Shown here in pieces: positions 6,964-17,029 of a stretch of DNA of 64,000 nucleotides. The notes beneath the pieces were generated by a model. That model had not been told where the DNA came from and made no database searches. It saw only the letters and a program-made list of their open reading frames with translations. Location: NCBI GenBank assembly GCA_020636315.1, contig JACJYA010000014.1, positions 62,001 to 126,000 on the forward strand, read 5' to 3'. Source of the stretch: Lewinellaceae bacterium (GTDB lineage: Bacteria > Bacteroidota > Bacteroidia > Chitinophagales > Saprospiraceae). Each line of letters begins with the position of its first letter. Position 1 is the first letter of the stretch. The position numbers were made by a program, and so were the translations under genes.

Positions 6964-9900
6964 TCAGTGTGCAACCAGCACCTTCTCCCTCGCCACGACT
7001 TCACCTTCTACCTCCAGAACACAGATGTAAACCCCTGCGGGAAGCGCGCTGACATCTATTTCCAGGGAATGTTCTCCCTCCGCCAGCCAGCCCCGCTGTA
7101 CAAAAGTACAGGCCCTGCCGTTGATGTCGGTCAGCGAAAGGCCCACTACTCCGCCCTCTGTAAGCCCAATACCGGCATAAAGGGTGGCCAATACCGGATT
7201 GGGGGCCACCCGAAGGCTGCTTTTCTCAGAGAATTCCGCAGTGGCCGGCACCATCAGGTTCAACACATAAGCCCCTGCATCCCTGAAGTCACCGTCCCGG
7301 ACGAGGAGCGTATGCCAGCCGGTGGACTGGATCAGTTGTTCCAGGATCTCGGCGGTGGCCAGGCCCTGGCCTGAGGCGATCATTATACCATCCGGGTTGT
7401 AGAATTCAATATAGGGATTAAAGCTTTGAGCCAGGCTGGCAGCCTCAACGCTAAATACTTCTCCGGCCGTACCCCAGTAGTTGAATACATCCATTTCCGC
7501 CGGTAAAGTGATGGAAGCCGTTTCCATACTCCCGTCGGTGATCTCGCGAGCGTCAAAGCCAGGATTTACTTTCTGCAGGCAAAGCCCGTTATAACTACCA
7601 GGATCTCCATCTGCCTCCATGGCCAGCAGCTTGTAGGGGCCGTCCGCCGGAAGTGTGAAATCAAGCCGGGCGCCACTACCAAATGAGTTTTGCAGGCCAA
7701 TGCGTTCTCCGGCCGCATTATACAATTCGAACCGGGCGTTAAACCCGGGTATGGTGCCAGTGAACTGGCCAATGCCCACATCACCCTCACTACCCTGGAA
7801 ATTGAAAGCAGCCATTGCCGCATACTGGCCCAGGTTAAAAGTGAGGCTGTCATTATAGCCAATAGGCTGCCCGCAGGAGAAATTGTTCAAAACCTGCAAT
7901 CCCGTATAAATAGGTGTACTCCCGGCCGTGCCCAGCCCGGAAACGGCCAGGAAATAGGGCCCATCGCTGCCCAGGGTATATTCCAACCTTGGGAGGCTTC
8001 CTGTTCTTACGTCCAGGCGTTCGGAGCGGCTGTACAATTCGACAGATATATTATCGGCTCCATTCTGAGTTCTGGCCCGGGCCAGTATCCTGGCGCCGTT
8101 ACCGGCAGCAATAGAATAAACCGCCATCTGCGGAACTGCCGACAGGCTTGCAGTGAGTGTTTCTCCACAGGCCATCGGAGAAACGCAGGCAGATGAAGAA
8201 AGAAGGGCTATCGACAACTGATAACTGCCGGTTTGCAGGCCATTGTCATCCATTGCCAGTAATACCAGATCCTCATTGGGAGGCACTTCGGCCCAAAAGG
8301 AAAGAATATTACCACCTATGCTCTGTGCTTCCACCGGCTGGCCGGCTTGGGTGTAAAGCTCCAGGGCAAGCCCTACCTCCGATCCTGCCGGGCTGTATCC
8401 CTTGATCAAAATGAGGCCTCCCCCTTCGCTGTTTATCCGCCAGGCATCCATAGCTGCCGGATGGGGAAGGTTAGAAGACAGAACCATTCCGCAGGATACC
8501 TCCCCCATCGTACAGGAGGGCGACACCAACTGAAGGGAAAGCCCGTAGTTATCCAGTTCGTTGCCTTCTTTTTCCATGTACAACAGGTAATACCTGCCGG
8601 AATAGGGTAAAGGAAAGTAATCCAGGCGGGCCAGGCCTGACACAGATTGCTCCGTTGCCAGTAAAGCCCCTTCTTCGTCGTACAACTCCAGCCATCCTTC
8701 AAAAGAATTGGCGATACTCCGGGCGCGGACAGCCAGGCGGCTTCCCTGGTTTGCCATAAAAGTAAATGCATCCATTTCCGCCAATTCACCGATCGTACCG
8801 GTTATATCCTCAGAACAGGCAAGGCTTGTAGCGCAACTTTCCTTTAGCAATTGGATGGAAATGCCATAATCCCCTACCCTGTTACCTGCTTCATCCATCA
8901 CCAGAATGAAAACCCGGGGGCTTTCGCCCGTAAATTCATGTTGAATTCGAACAACTCCTGAAGATGTACTCTGGCTGTAAAGCAGAGCGCCCGACTGATC
9001 ATATACTTCAACCAGTGGCTGAATACCGGATACCGCCGCCCGAACCCTGAAGATGGCGTGGCTTCCCGGCTCTCCGTCAACCGCATAATTGTCCATCTCT
9101 GCAAGGGAATTGATGGAAGCACCCTGGTCCTCCTCACAGCCAAGAGCCATAGCACATTCATTTCTGATCCACTGCATCGCCAGCCCGTAGTGGCCGGTAA
9201 CTGTCCCGTCTGCCTCCATCCCCACTGCGATATAGGTACCCGGGGCAAGGCTAAACATATTGAGCCGCACCACCTCCCCAAAGGTTTCAGCCGTCGATAT
9301 CAACTGGTCCTCCTGCCCGGATATCCGATACAATTCTAATTTGTTGCTAAAACTGAATTCATCACTTTCCAGCCGCAACAGAACAGTCGTCGGCTCCGCT
9401 ATCGTAAAACTAAAAGCCGCCATTTCTGCCAGGCCGGTGATCTCTCCCAGTGCAACCTCTTCACAGGAAATGGGAGTTGCGCACTCCAGCCGCAACTCCT
9501 GGACCGCCAGGCTGAACGGGCCCGTAAAGTCGCCCTCGCGCTCCATGCACACCGCCATATATGTGCCCGCAGGCAGGTTCAGCCGATTTAGCCGCGCCAC
9601 TTCGCCAAAGGTTACTACGGCGCCCTCCTGTACATCCGCCCCGGCGGCCAGCCGGTACAGCTCCAGCCCGTGGTCGAAGTTCACCTCCGGGCTCTCCATC
9701 CGCAGCAGCACCGAGGTGGGCCCTTCCAGGGTGAAATAGAATGCCTGCATCCCCGCAAGGCCGCTGATGTTCCCCTGCACCGTGCCCGAGCAGCCGATTT
9801 CCGTTGCGCACTCCAGCCGCAATTCCTGGACCGCCAGGCTGAACGGGCCCGTAAAGTCGCCCTCGCGCTCCATGCACACCGCCATATATGTGCCCGGCGA

Positions 9901-12171
9901 CAGGTTCAGCCGGTCCAGCCGCGCCACTTCGCCAAAGGTTACTACGGCGCCCTCCTGGGCATCCGCCCCGGCGGCCAGCCGGTACAGCTCCAGCCCGTGG
10001 TCGAAGTTCACCTCCGGGCTCTCCATCCGCAGCAGCACCGAGGTGGGCCCTTCCAGGGTGAAATAGAATGCCTGCATCCCCGCAAGGCCGCTGATGTTCC
10101 CCTGCACCGTGCCCGAGCAGCCGATTTCCGTTGCGCACTCCAGCCGCAATTCCTGGACCGCCAGGCTGAACGGGCCCGTAAAGTCGCCCTCGCGCTCCAT
10201 GCACACCGCCATATATGTGCCCGGCGACAGGTTCAGCCGGTCCAGCCGCGCTACTTCGCCAAAGGTTACTACGGCGCCCTCCTGGGCATCCGCCCCGGCG
10301 GCCAGCCGGTACAGCTCCAGCCCGTGGTCGAAGTTCACCTCCGGGCTCTCCATCCGCAGCAGCACCGAGGTGGGCCCCTCCAGCGTGAAGTAGAACGCCT
10401 GCATCCCCGCAAGCCCGCTGATGTTCCCCTGCACCGTGCCCGAGCAGCCGATTTCCGTTGCGCACTCCAGCCGCAATTCCTGGATCGCCAGGCTGAACGG
10501 GCCCGTAAAGTCGCCCTCGCGTTCCATGCACACCGCCATATATGTGCCCGGCGACAGGTTCAGCCGGTCCAGCCGCGCTACTTCGCCAAAGGTTACTACG
10601 GCGCCCTCCTGGGCATCCGCCCCGGCGGCCAGGCGGTACAGCTCCAGCCCGTGGTCGAAGTTCACCTCCGGGCTCTCCATCCGCAGCAGCACCGAGGTGG
10701 GCCCCTCCAGGGTGAAGTAGAATGCCTGCATCCCCGCAAGGCCGCTGATGTTCCCCTGCACCGTGCCCGAGCAGCCGATTTCCGTTGCGCACTCCAGCCG
10801 CAATTCCTGGATCGCCAGGCTGAACGGGCCCGTAAAGTCGCCCTCGCGCTCCATGCACACCGCCATATATGTGCCCGGCGACAGGTTCAGCCGGTCCAGC
10901 CGCGCCACTTCGCCAAAGGTTACTACGGCGCCCTCCTGGGCATCCGCCCCGGCGGCCAGCCGGTACAGCTCCAGCCCGTGGTCGAAGTTCACCTCCGGGC
11001 TCTCCATCCGCAGCAGCACCGAGGTGGGCCCCTCCAGCGTGAAGTAGAACGCCTGCATCCCCGCAAGCCCGCTGATGTTCCCCTGCACCGTGCCCGAGCA
11101 GCCGATTTCCGTTGCGCATTCCAGCCGCAATTCCTGGATCGCCAGGCTAATAGGGCCCGTAAAGTTGCCCTCACGCTCCATGCACACCGCCATATACGTG
11201 CCCGCAGGCAGGTTCAGCCGGTCCAGCCGCGCCACTTCGCCAAAGGTTACTACGGCGCCCTCCTGTACATCCGCCCCGGCGGCCAGCCGGTACAGCTCCA
11301 GCCCGTGGTCGAAGTTCACCTCCGGGCTCTCCATCCGCAGCAGCACCGAGGTGGGCGCCTCCAGGGTGAAGTAGAATGCCTGCATCCCCGCAAGGCCGCT
11401 GATGTTCCCCTGCACCGTGCCCGAGCAGCCGATTTCCGTTGCGCACTCCAGCCGCAATTCCTGGATCGCCAGGCTGAACGGGCCGGTAGCGTTGCCATCT
11501 TTTTCCATACATACCACCATATAATCACCAGGAAGGAGGTTGAGGCCATTTTCCAGGCGGGCTACTTCGCCAAAAGTTTCATCACTCTCAATGAGGCTTA
11601 CCGGGTTGCCTAAGCGATACAGTTCAAAACGGTTATCGAAGGTGCTGCTGCTTCCGATCATTCGCAGGATCACTGAGGTAGTATCTTCCAGGGAAAAGCT
11701 ATAGGCCTGCATGCCTGCCAGAGAGGTAATATTCCCGGCGGCTGTTCCCCGGCAAGAGATCTGGCCGGCACATTCCGGTTTCAGGATTTGCAGGGAAATG
11801 CCATACTGGCCGGTGGCATTATCATCTTTTTCCTTTGCCAGCAGTTTGAAAGTACCGGAAGTGTTTAACACCTGACTAATCCGGACTACCGCACCAAATG
11901 AAGTAACTGTCTGAATGGCCATACCATCAGGGCCCTGCAAAGTAAGGCTGGGGTCGAAAGCACTGCTCCCCCCCACCAGCCTGACGATGACATAATCGCC
12001 CTGATTGGCATCAAAAGTAAATTCATCCACCTCTCCCAACTGGGAGATATTACCGACTGCATCACTATCGCACTCCAGATGCACAGCCTGTGAGTGCAGG
12101 CAATTAACGGTAAGCAGGAAAAATACAGAGGCTACGGGATACAGGATTGCGAAGGGGTTGAATGGTTTCAT
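6964..12171 (-). CDS. T9SS-sorted protein of about 15 PPC-like repeats
   Basis: This 1735-residue protein starts at the ATG at 12171 with a signal peptide (FAILYPVASVFFLLTVNCLHSQ). Nearly all of it is about 15 tandem modules of about 109 residues, each opening with a Cys-containing motif (CATEIGCSGTVQGNISGLAG) and ending in G-T-Y-MAVCMEREG. This resembles the bacterial pre-peptidase C-terminal (PPC) fold. Modules 3-8 are almost identical, also in DNA. The last 80 residues form a Por secretion type A sorting domain (LRVAPNPVLATLYAG, then LPAGVYICVLEVEGEVVAREKVLVAH), so export by the type IX system to the surface or medium is predicted. No catalytic domain is present; an adhesive or structural role is inference. 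Confidence 0.88.
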   Translation of the reverse strand: MKPFNPFAILYPVASVFFLLTVNCLHSQAVHLECDSDAVGNISQLGEVDEFTFDANQGDYVIVRLVGGSSAFDPSLTLQGPDGMAIQTVTSFGAVVRISQVLNTSGTFKLLAKEKDDNATGQYGISLQILKPECAGQISCRGTAAGNITSLAGMQAYSFSLEDTTSVILRMIGSSSTFDNRFELYRLGNPVSLIESDETFGEVARLENGLNLLPGDYMVVCMEKDGNATGPFSLAIQELRLECATEIGCSGTVQGNISGLAGMQAFYFTLEAPTSVLLRMESPEVNFDHGLELYRLAAGADVQEGAVVTFGEVARLDRLNLPAGTYMAVCMEREGNFTGPISLAIQELRLECATEIGCSGTVQGNISGLAGMQAFYFTLEGPTSVLLRMESPEVNFDHGLELYRLAAGADAQEGAVVTFGEVARLDRLNLSPGTYMAVCMEREGDFTGPFSLAIQELRLECATEIGCSGTVQGNISGLAGMQAFYFTLEGPTSVLLRMESPEVNFDHGLELYRLAAGADAQEGAVVTFGEVARLDRLNLSPGTYMAVCMEREGDFTGPFSLAIQELRLECATEIGCSGTVQGNISGLAGMQAFYFTLEGPTSVLLRMESPEVNFDHGLELYRLAAGADAQEGAVVTFGEVARLDRLNLSPGTYMAVCMEREGDFTGPFSLAVQELRLECATEIGCSGTVQGNISGLAGMQAFYFTLEGPTSVLLRMESPEVNFDHGLELYRLAAGADAQEGAVVTFGEVARLDRLNLSPGTYMAVCMEREGDFTGPFSLAVQELRLECATEIGCSGTVQGNISGLAGMQAFYFTLEGPTSVLLRMESPEVNFDHGLELYRLAAGADVQEGAVVTFGEVARLNRLNLPAGTYMAVCMEREGDFTGPFSLAVQELRLECATPISCEEVALGEITGLAEMAAFSFTIAEPTTVLLRLESDEFSFSNKLELYRISGQEDQLISTAETFGEVVRLNMFSLAPGTYIAVGMEADGTVTGHYGLAMQWIRNECAMALGCEEDQGASINSLAEMDNYAVDGEPGSHAIFRVRAAVSGIQPLVEVYDQSGALLYSQSTSSGVVRIQHEFTGESPRVFILVMDEAGNRVGDYGISIQLLKESCATSLACSEDITGTIGELAEMDAFTFMANQGSRLAVRARSIANSFEGWLELYDEEGALLATEQSVSGLARLDYFPLPYSGRYYLLYMEKEGNELDNYGLSLQLVSPSCTMGEVSCGMVLSSNLPHPAAMDAWRINSEGGGLILIKGYSPAGSEVGLALELYTQAGQPVEAQSIGGNILSFWAEVPPNEDLVLLAMDDNGLQTGSYQLSIALLSSSACVSPMACGETLTASLSAVPQMAVYSIAAGNGARILARARTQNGADNISVELYSRSERLDVRTGSLPRLEYTLGSDGPYFLAVSGLGTAGSTPIYTGLQVLNNFSCGQPIGYNDSLTFNLGQYAAMAAFNFQGSEGDVGIGQFTGTIPGFNARFELYNAAGERIGLQNSFGSGARLDFTLPADGPYKLLAMEADGDPGSYNGLCLQKVNPGFDAREITDGSMETASITLPAEMDVFNYWGTAGEVFSVEAASLAQSFNPYIEFYNPDGIMIASGQGLATAEILEQLIQSTGWHTLLVRDGDFRDAGAYVLNLMVPATAEFSEKSSLRVAPNPVLATLYAGIGLTEGGVVGLSLTDINGRACTFVQRGWLAEGEHSLEIDVSALPAGVYICVLEVEGEVVAREKVLVAH
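9477..11438 (-). repeat. Six near-identical 327-bp tandem repeats inside CDS
   Basis: Units begin at 9477, 9804, 10131, 10458, 10785 and 11112, exactly 327 bp apart (109 codons). Differences between neighbours are a few bases per unit, far fewer than between these and the flanking modules of the same protein. This implies recent expansion or gene conversion and may also be a collapsed or mis-assembled region. Confidence 0.92.
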
Positions 12172-12401
12172 GTTGTTGTTTTTTGTTTGCCGCCAATAAA
12201 AAGCCGCCATTTCTAAAATTAGGAGAAGAAATTTTCCTCTCCAATGAGAAATTGACGAACCCCGGTCTCCCGTTTAAGAAGCCTGCCAATGAATTTACCA
12301 ACCCCTGCCGGCCCTCTTTCGGATATGGCCAAAGGGAGGGCAAAAGATTGCTTTCCAATGATAATCTTCTTAGTTTTAAAAAAGCCTTTCTCATTTCAGG
12401 T
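12172..12401. promoter_or_regulatory. Divergent promoter region
   Basis: This 230-bp gap separates the start of the minus-strand PPC-repeat gene from the plus-strand sensor kinase, so both promoters must lie here. The upstream in-frame extension of the kinase ORF across this region is not protein-like. I could not pick out a convincing pair of Bacteroidota promoter boxes. Confidence 0.4.
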
Positions 12402-15400
12402 ATGAAAAACTTTGCCTGGCTCACAATGATGATGTTCTCCTCCGCCGTTTTTTTCAGCGCTGCGGCCCGTGCCCAGAGCGGGAAACCAGGGGTGGCCGTG
12501 GAGCACCATACTGTGGACTGGCAGGGAGGGCCGATCCTGAACATCTACCAGGATCAATATGGCTACCTCTGGCTCGGGGCACTGGGAGGAGCAGCTCGTT
12601 TTGACGGATACCGATATGATTATTTTTTTCACGATGACGGAGCCGGGCTTCCCCGGGAAGCCGTTTTCAACTTTGCCGAAACCCCGGATGGGAAGCTCTG
12701 GGCGGCAGGCAGTAATTACCTCTCCCGGTACGACCGGACGAAGAACAGGTTTGAAGAAATATTCTATTATCCGGCTAAAACCCACGACAAAAGTTTTGGC
12801 CTGTTTCCGGACAAGGAAGGTTATCTGTGGACGGATATTTTCGATGGCCTCAGCCGGGTCAGCCCCGACAGCTTGACCGAAACCCGATACCGCCTTTACC
12901 ACCCTGAATATCCAGGCCTGGAAAAGGCATTGAGCTGTGGCCTGATAAGCCGGAAGGGTGAATTCTGGTTCGGCACTTTCACCGGCCGGTTGTTTCTAAG
13001 TGATTCCATTGCCGGAACGACTCTTTTCCTGAGAGAGATCACTCTTCCCGGCCGGTACAGGCAGAAAAATATTACTCCTCTTTTCGAATTGAGTGACGGT
13101 ACGATATGGGCAGGTTGTGAACATGGCATCTTCGTTGTTCTTCCCGGTTCTACCCATGGCCATAATTTCAACTGGATCGATGAGTTGAACCCTTCCTCTT
13201 CCCGTGCAGAGAACGTCACCGGCCTCAGCCTGGAGAAAAATGGAAAGATATGGGCCACTACCCATCAGCACCTCTTTATCATCAACCTGTCTGACAGCAC
13301 CTATACCCGCCTCGACCAGGACAATTGTAATCCGAATGCTCTCCGGGAGACCAATATCCATTCTCTGATGATCGGCCGAAACGGAATTGCCTGGATGGGT
13401 ACGAACATCGGCTTCACCAAGGCCGCCCGCATTCAGAGCCCTTTTGGTTTTCTGCATTACGACCCGGCTGGATTGAATGGTTTGGAAAAAGGGGCCATTT
13501 ATTCCCTTGCAGAAGGGCCGGATGGTACGCTGTGGGCAGGCGGGGTAAGCGGCCTGTACCACCTGAGCGAAGGACTTAAGGCCAGCGGCCATTATCTTGA
13601 CGGGAAATCGCCCAATCCCGAAGCATCTTTTGATGTGCGTTGCATTTTGCCCGGGGATGACGGGAGCATCTGGGTGGGCACTTTCCGGAATGGACTGGGC
13701 AGGTTTTCCCCGGATGAGAACGTTTTCGCCCCGATCGAGATAGCCCCGCCGGGCGGCGCCCAAACCCTGGCGACCAATCTTTTGTACCGGGTAGCCACCC
13801 GCTGCCGCGACGGCAGGATCTGGTTCGGAAGGATGAACGGAGTTAGCGTGTTCAGCCCTTTTACCCAATCCTTCCGGCATTATACTCTGGCAAATGCCAA
13901 TAAGGACATCGAACAGCAGCAGGTATTCACTATCGTTGAAGATTCCGATGGAGGCATCTGGGCAGGAGGCACGACCAAACGCCTGCACTATTTCCATCCG
14001 GAAACCGATAGCCTGGAAACCATTGCCTATCCCGAGCTGAGGCACAATATTTTTACCATTCACGAGCAAAAAGGCACTCCTTATCTTTGGATTGGAGGGC
14101 AGGGAGACGGATTGCATCAATTCGACCGGAAGAAGAAAGAGTTGTTCCGGAGTTTTTCCCTTTCTGACGGATTGCCCTCCAATGTAGTCTATGGCATCCT
14201 CCAGGATGGCCATCAGAACCTGTGGCTGAGCACCAGCAATGGCCTGGCCCGGTTCAATATTGAGGACCAAAGTTTCCGTTCCTTCAACGAAGTAAACGGA
14301 CAACCGCTGAGAGATTTCAGTTCCGGCGCCTACCTTCGGGCAAGCGACGGGCGCCTCTTGTTCGGCGGCGAGGGTATCGTATATTTCCATCCGGATAGCA
14401 TTTCTCCCCATTCCCAGCCCTCTTCTATGCCCCTGCTGATCACCGGCATCGATATTCTGGGTAGAGAGGAACATTGGGAAAAGCCGCCGGAAGAACTGGA
14501 AAAGATCACACTTCAACCGGAGGAAAATTATCTATCTATTTCTTTTATCTGCCTGGACCACACCTTTCCTTCTGACATCAAATACAGGTATTGCCTGGAA
14601 AAGGCAGGCCAAAAGGAGGAAAACTGGAGCCCTCCCCAAAGCCAGCCCCTTGCCCGTTTTCACAATCTGGCGCCGGGAGCGTACCTGTTCCGCCTTCAGA
14701 GCACCGATGGCAAGGGGCGTTGGTTGAGCCCGGAACGCCGCCTGGCCATCACCATAAAACCCCATTTTTGGCAAACGTCTCTGTTTATGATCATCGTGGC
14801 TGTTCTGATCATTGGAGGCATAACCGGAGGAGTCTCGTATTATCTCAGGAGCAGGGCCAGAAAACAGCGAAGAGAACTCGAGATGAAAGCCCACCAGGCC
14901 AGTTTTTCCGCTCTGATGAGCCAGCTCAACCCCCATTTTCTATTCAACGCACTCAATTCCGGCAACCGGTTTATTGCCGAAAAGGATGTCTATTCCGCCA
15001 ATAAGTTCCTTACCCGCTTTGCCGGACTGATGCGCCTGTACCTGGAAAATTCCCGGAAGCCTTTTATCAGCCTTCAGGAGGAAGCCGAAGCCCTTAAACT
15101 CTACCTGGAATTGGAACACCTCCGGTTTGGTGACAAATTCGACTACGAGATAAAAACCAGCTCAGATATCGATGCCGAAAATATCAGAGTTCCCGCTATG
15201 CTGGCATTCCCATTTGTAGAAAATGCCATCAAACACGGCCTCCGCCACAAAAAAGGTAAGGGGTTCCTGCTCGTCGAATTCCGGAAAACGGAAGAAAGTG
15301 TCCGCATTGAGGTAACAGACAATGGGATCGGCAGGGCCCGCGCTGCAACACTGCGCCGAAAGGGCAGGTATGAAAAAACCTCCACCGGCATAGCCAATGT

Positions 15401-15566
15401 GATGGAGCGGATCCAACTGATAAAGGCCATGTACGGGTGGCAGGTAAAAGCCGAAATTTCCGACCTTTATCCGGAAGAAACGGCCGAAACCGGCACCCGG
15501 GTTGTCATAAATATCCCCATCACAAAACACCAAAACGCTTATGAAGATCACCGCCGTAATCGTTGA
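12402..15566 (+). CDS. Two-component-propeller sensor histidine kinase (LytS-type)
   Basis: 1054 residues from the ATG at 12402, which begins a signal peptide (MKNFAWLTMMMFSSAVFF). The periplasmic part is a two-component-regulator propeller with repeated W-x-G strands (YLWLGALGG, KLWAAGS, TIWAGCEHG, SIWVGTFRNGL, NLWLSTSNGLARF), then a Y_Y_Y domain, one membrane helix (FMIIVAVLIIGGITGG), a His_kinase domain with the phosphoacceptor LNPHFLFNALNS, and an HATPase lobe (AFPFVENAIKHG, VTDNGIGRA). Such kinases sense extracellular ligands and phosphorylate LytTR regulators. It overlaps the regulator gene by 26 bp, so the pair is translationally coupled. Confidence 0.93.
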   Translation: MKNFAWLTMMMFSSAVFFSAAARAQSGKPGVAVEHHTVDWQGGPILNIYQDQYGYLWLGALGGAARFDGYRYDYFFHDDGAGLPREAVFNFAETPDGKLWAAGSNYLSRYDRTKNRFEEIFYYPAKTHDKSFGLFPDKEGYLWTDIFDGLSRVSPDSLTETRYRLYHPEYPGLEKALSCGLISRKGEFWFGTFTGRLFLSDSIAGTTLFLREITLPGRYRQKNITPLFELSDGTIWAGCEHGIFVVLPGSTHGHNFNWIDELNPSSSRAENVTGLSLEKNGKIWATTHQHLFIINLSDSTYTRLDQDNCNPNALRETNIHSLMIGRNGIAWMGTNIGFTKAARIQSPFGFLHYDPAGLNGLEKGAIYSLAEGPDGTLWAGGVSGLYHLSEGLKASGHYLDGKSPNPEASFDVRCILPGDDGSIWVGTFRNGLGRFSPDENVFAPIEIAPPGGAQTLATNLLYRVATRCRDGRIWFGRMNGVSVFSPFTQSFRHYTLANANKDIEQQQVFTIVEDSDGGIWAGGTTKRLHYFHPETDSLETIAYPELRHNIFTIHEQKGTPYLWIGGQGDGLHQFDRKKKELFRSFSLSDGLPSNVVYGILQDGHQNLWLSTSNGLARFNIEDQSFRSFNEVNGQPLRDFSSGAYLRASDGRLLFGGEGIVYFHPDSISPHSQPSSMPLLITGIDILGREEHWEKPPEELEKITLQPEENYLSISFICLDHTFPSDIKYRYCLEKAGQKEENWSPPQSQPLARFHNLAPGAYLFRLQSTDGKGRWLSPERRLAITIKPHFWQTSLFMIIVAVLIIGGITGGVSYYLRSRARKQRRELEMKAHQASFSALMSQLNPHFLFNALNSGNRFIAEKDVYSANKFLTRFAGLMRLYLENSRKPFISLQEEAEALKLYLELEHLRFGDKFDYEIKTSSDIDAENIRVPAMLAFPFVENAIKHGLRHKKGKGFLLVEFRKTEESVRIEVTDNGIGRARAATLRRKGRYEKTSTGIANVMERIQLIKAMYGWQVKAEISDLYPEETAETGTRVVINIPITKHQNAYEDHRRNR

Positions 15567-16254
15567 GGACGAACCCTCGGGAATAAAAGTATTGTGCAAT
15601 TACCTGCGGGATTACTGCCCGGAGGTGGAAGTCGTGGCCACTGCCGATTCCATAGAGAGCGGGAAAAGCGCCATTTGCCGTTTTCGGCCCGACCTGATCT
15701 TCCTGGACATCAATTTTTCCAGAGGCACGGGGTTTGAACTACTCGAACAGCTCCCTCCTTTCTACCGGGAGGTGATCATCGTAACTGCTTATAATGAATA
15801 CGGCATACAGGCGGTGAAGCAGGATATTTGCGATTATCTGCTCAAACCGGTTGACATCGACGAACTTACCAGAGCAGTTGCCAAAGCTTACAACCGGATC
15901 AGCCAGGCACAACATACCGAACGCAATGGCTTCCACCCCGTTTCTCTGCCCACCCAGGATGGCTTTGAGGTAGTGGAGGCCACTCAGATCATCCGCCTTC
16001 AGGCCAACGGCGCCTACACCTGGGTATTTACCGTTCCCGAAGAAAAACCCATACTGGTTTCCAAAAACATTGGCTACTTCGAAGAGAACCTCATCAAGCT
16101 GGGATTCATCAGGATACATCGTTCTCACCTCATCAACCCCACTTTTGTGAAGCGCTATTCTCATAAGAACGGAGGCAATATTCTGCTTAAAGATGGCACC
16201 GCGCTGGAAGTTGCAGCCGAAAGGAAAAAAGAGCTTTTCCGGTTTTTCCGGTGA
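15541..16254 (+). CDS. LytTR-family response regulator
   Basis: 237 residues. The receiver domain covers residues 1-120 with the acidic pocket E9-D10, phosphoacceptor D56 (LIFLDIN) and K102 (DYLLKPVD). The LytTR DNA-binding domain follows at about 135-235 (IIRLQANGAYTWVF, FIRIHRSHLINPTFVKRY, LKDGTALEVAAERK). It is the evident partner of the overlapping propeller kinase. The target genes are unknown; the neighbouring T9SS gene is a candidate only by proximity. Confidence 0.93.
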   Translation: MKITAVIVEDEPSGIKVLCNYLRDYCPEVEVVATADSIESGKSAICRFRPDLIFLDINFSRGTGFELLEQLPPFYREVIIVTAYNEYGIQAVKQDICDYLLKPVDIDELTRAVAKAYNRISQAQHTERNGFHPVSLPTQDGFEVVEATQIIRLQANGAYTWVFTVPEEKPILVSKNIGYFEENLIKLGFIRIHRSHLINPTFVKRYSHKNGGNILLKDGTALEVAAERKKELFRFFR

Positions 16255-16299
16255 AAAATCGTGCCGGCGTCATAGCTTTTAATCAAATTTCCTATGGCC

Positions 16300-16968
16300 T
16301 CAGTCCTTGCCGTTGGCTCCCTGCAAAAGGAACCCGACGGAGGGGCTTTGCAGCGTTACAATGCCTTCGGTATCTCCCAGGATCTCATCTACCAGCCCGA
16401 ATGCCCGGGCCTCAATGGCATTCATGAACTTATCCCTGCGGAATTCCTCCTCGATCTTCTGCCAACTGTGGCCGCTGTTCCTGCCGACAATGTGAAAGAG
16501 CTGTTTTTCCAGCCGCTCCTGCTCGTGGTAGGCGATGCGCACGTCTTCGGTATAACCCTGGGCGCCGCCACCTGCCGGATGCATGTGGATGGTTGCGTGA
16601 GGCAGTGCATAACGGTGGCCCCTTTCGCCCGATGACAGCAATACGGTGCCCATACTGGCCGTCACGCCCACCGCCGTAGTATATACCGGGGCCTTTACCA
16701 TTTTCATGGCGTCATAGATGGCCATACCGGCATAAACACTCCCGCCCGGGCTGTTGACGTACATGTTGATGGGCAGGGTGGAGCTCTGGCTGTCGAGGTA
16801 AAGCAACTGGGCCACGATGAGGTTGGCCACCTGGTCATTGACGCCTGTGCCCAGAAAGACGATCCGCTCCTTGAGCAGCAGGCTGTAAATATCGTAGGCC
16901 CGTTCGGCCCTGTCGCTGGCGTCGATGACCATGGGCACGACGGAGGCTGTGCTATTGAAGGTAGTCAT
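16300..16968 (-). CDS. clpP: ClpP-family serine protease, divergent paralogue
   Basis: 222 residues from the ATG at 16968. The ClpP fold is clear: KERIVFLGTGVNDQVANLIVAQLLYLD (broken here for length: KERIVFLG, then VNDQVANL), INMYVNSPGGSV, nucleophile S105 in GVTASMG, and D179 in RRDKFMNA. The His region reads IHMHPAGGGAQG instead of the usual IHQPxGG, with one extra residue, so either H128 or H130 would be catalytic. The sequence is more divergent than the housekeeping ClpP of Bacteroidota, suggesting a second copy. No clpX is adjacent; upstream on the same strand are a small ORF and an ECF sigma gene. Confidence 0.85.
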   Translation of the reverse strand: MTTFNSTASVVPMVIDASDRAERAYDIYSLLLKERIVFLGTGVNDQVANLIVAQLLYLDSQSSTLPINMYVNSPGGSVYAGMAIYDAMKMVKAPVYTTAVGVTASMGTVLLSSGERGHRYALPHATIHMHPAGGGAQGYTEDVRIAYHEQERLEKQLFHIVGRNSGHSWQKIEEEFRRDKFMNAIEARAFGLVDEILGDTEGIVTLQSPSVGFLLQGANGKD

Positions 16969-17029
16969 AGCAAAGAAATTTAAAACGTTAAAGAATATCA
17001 GGAATAAGGGGTGCGGCAAATAGCGCAGG

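Noticed and set aside
9670..11613. Very long plus-strand ORF (647 codons) and long minus-strand alternative frames within the PPC-repeat gene
   Set aside because: The 327-bp repeat is a multiple of three and GC-rich, so all shadow frames stay open. Their products are repetitive, His/Arg/Pro-rich and lack any domain, while the called frame has a signal peptide and sorting domain.
12996..14516. Long minus-strand ORF opposite the sensor kinase
   Set aside because: The plus strand encodes an obvious propeller kinase; the opposite frame has no recognisable domain.
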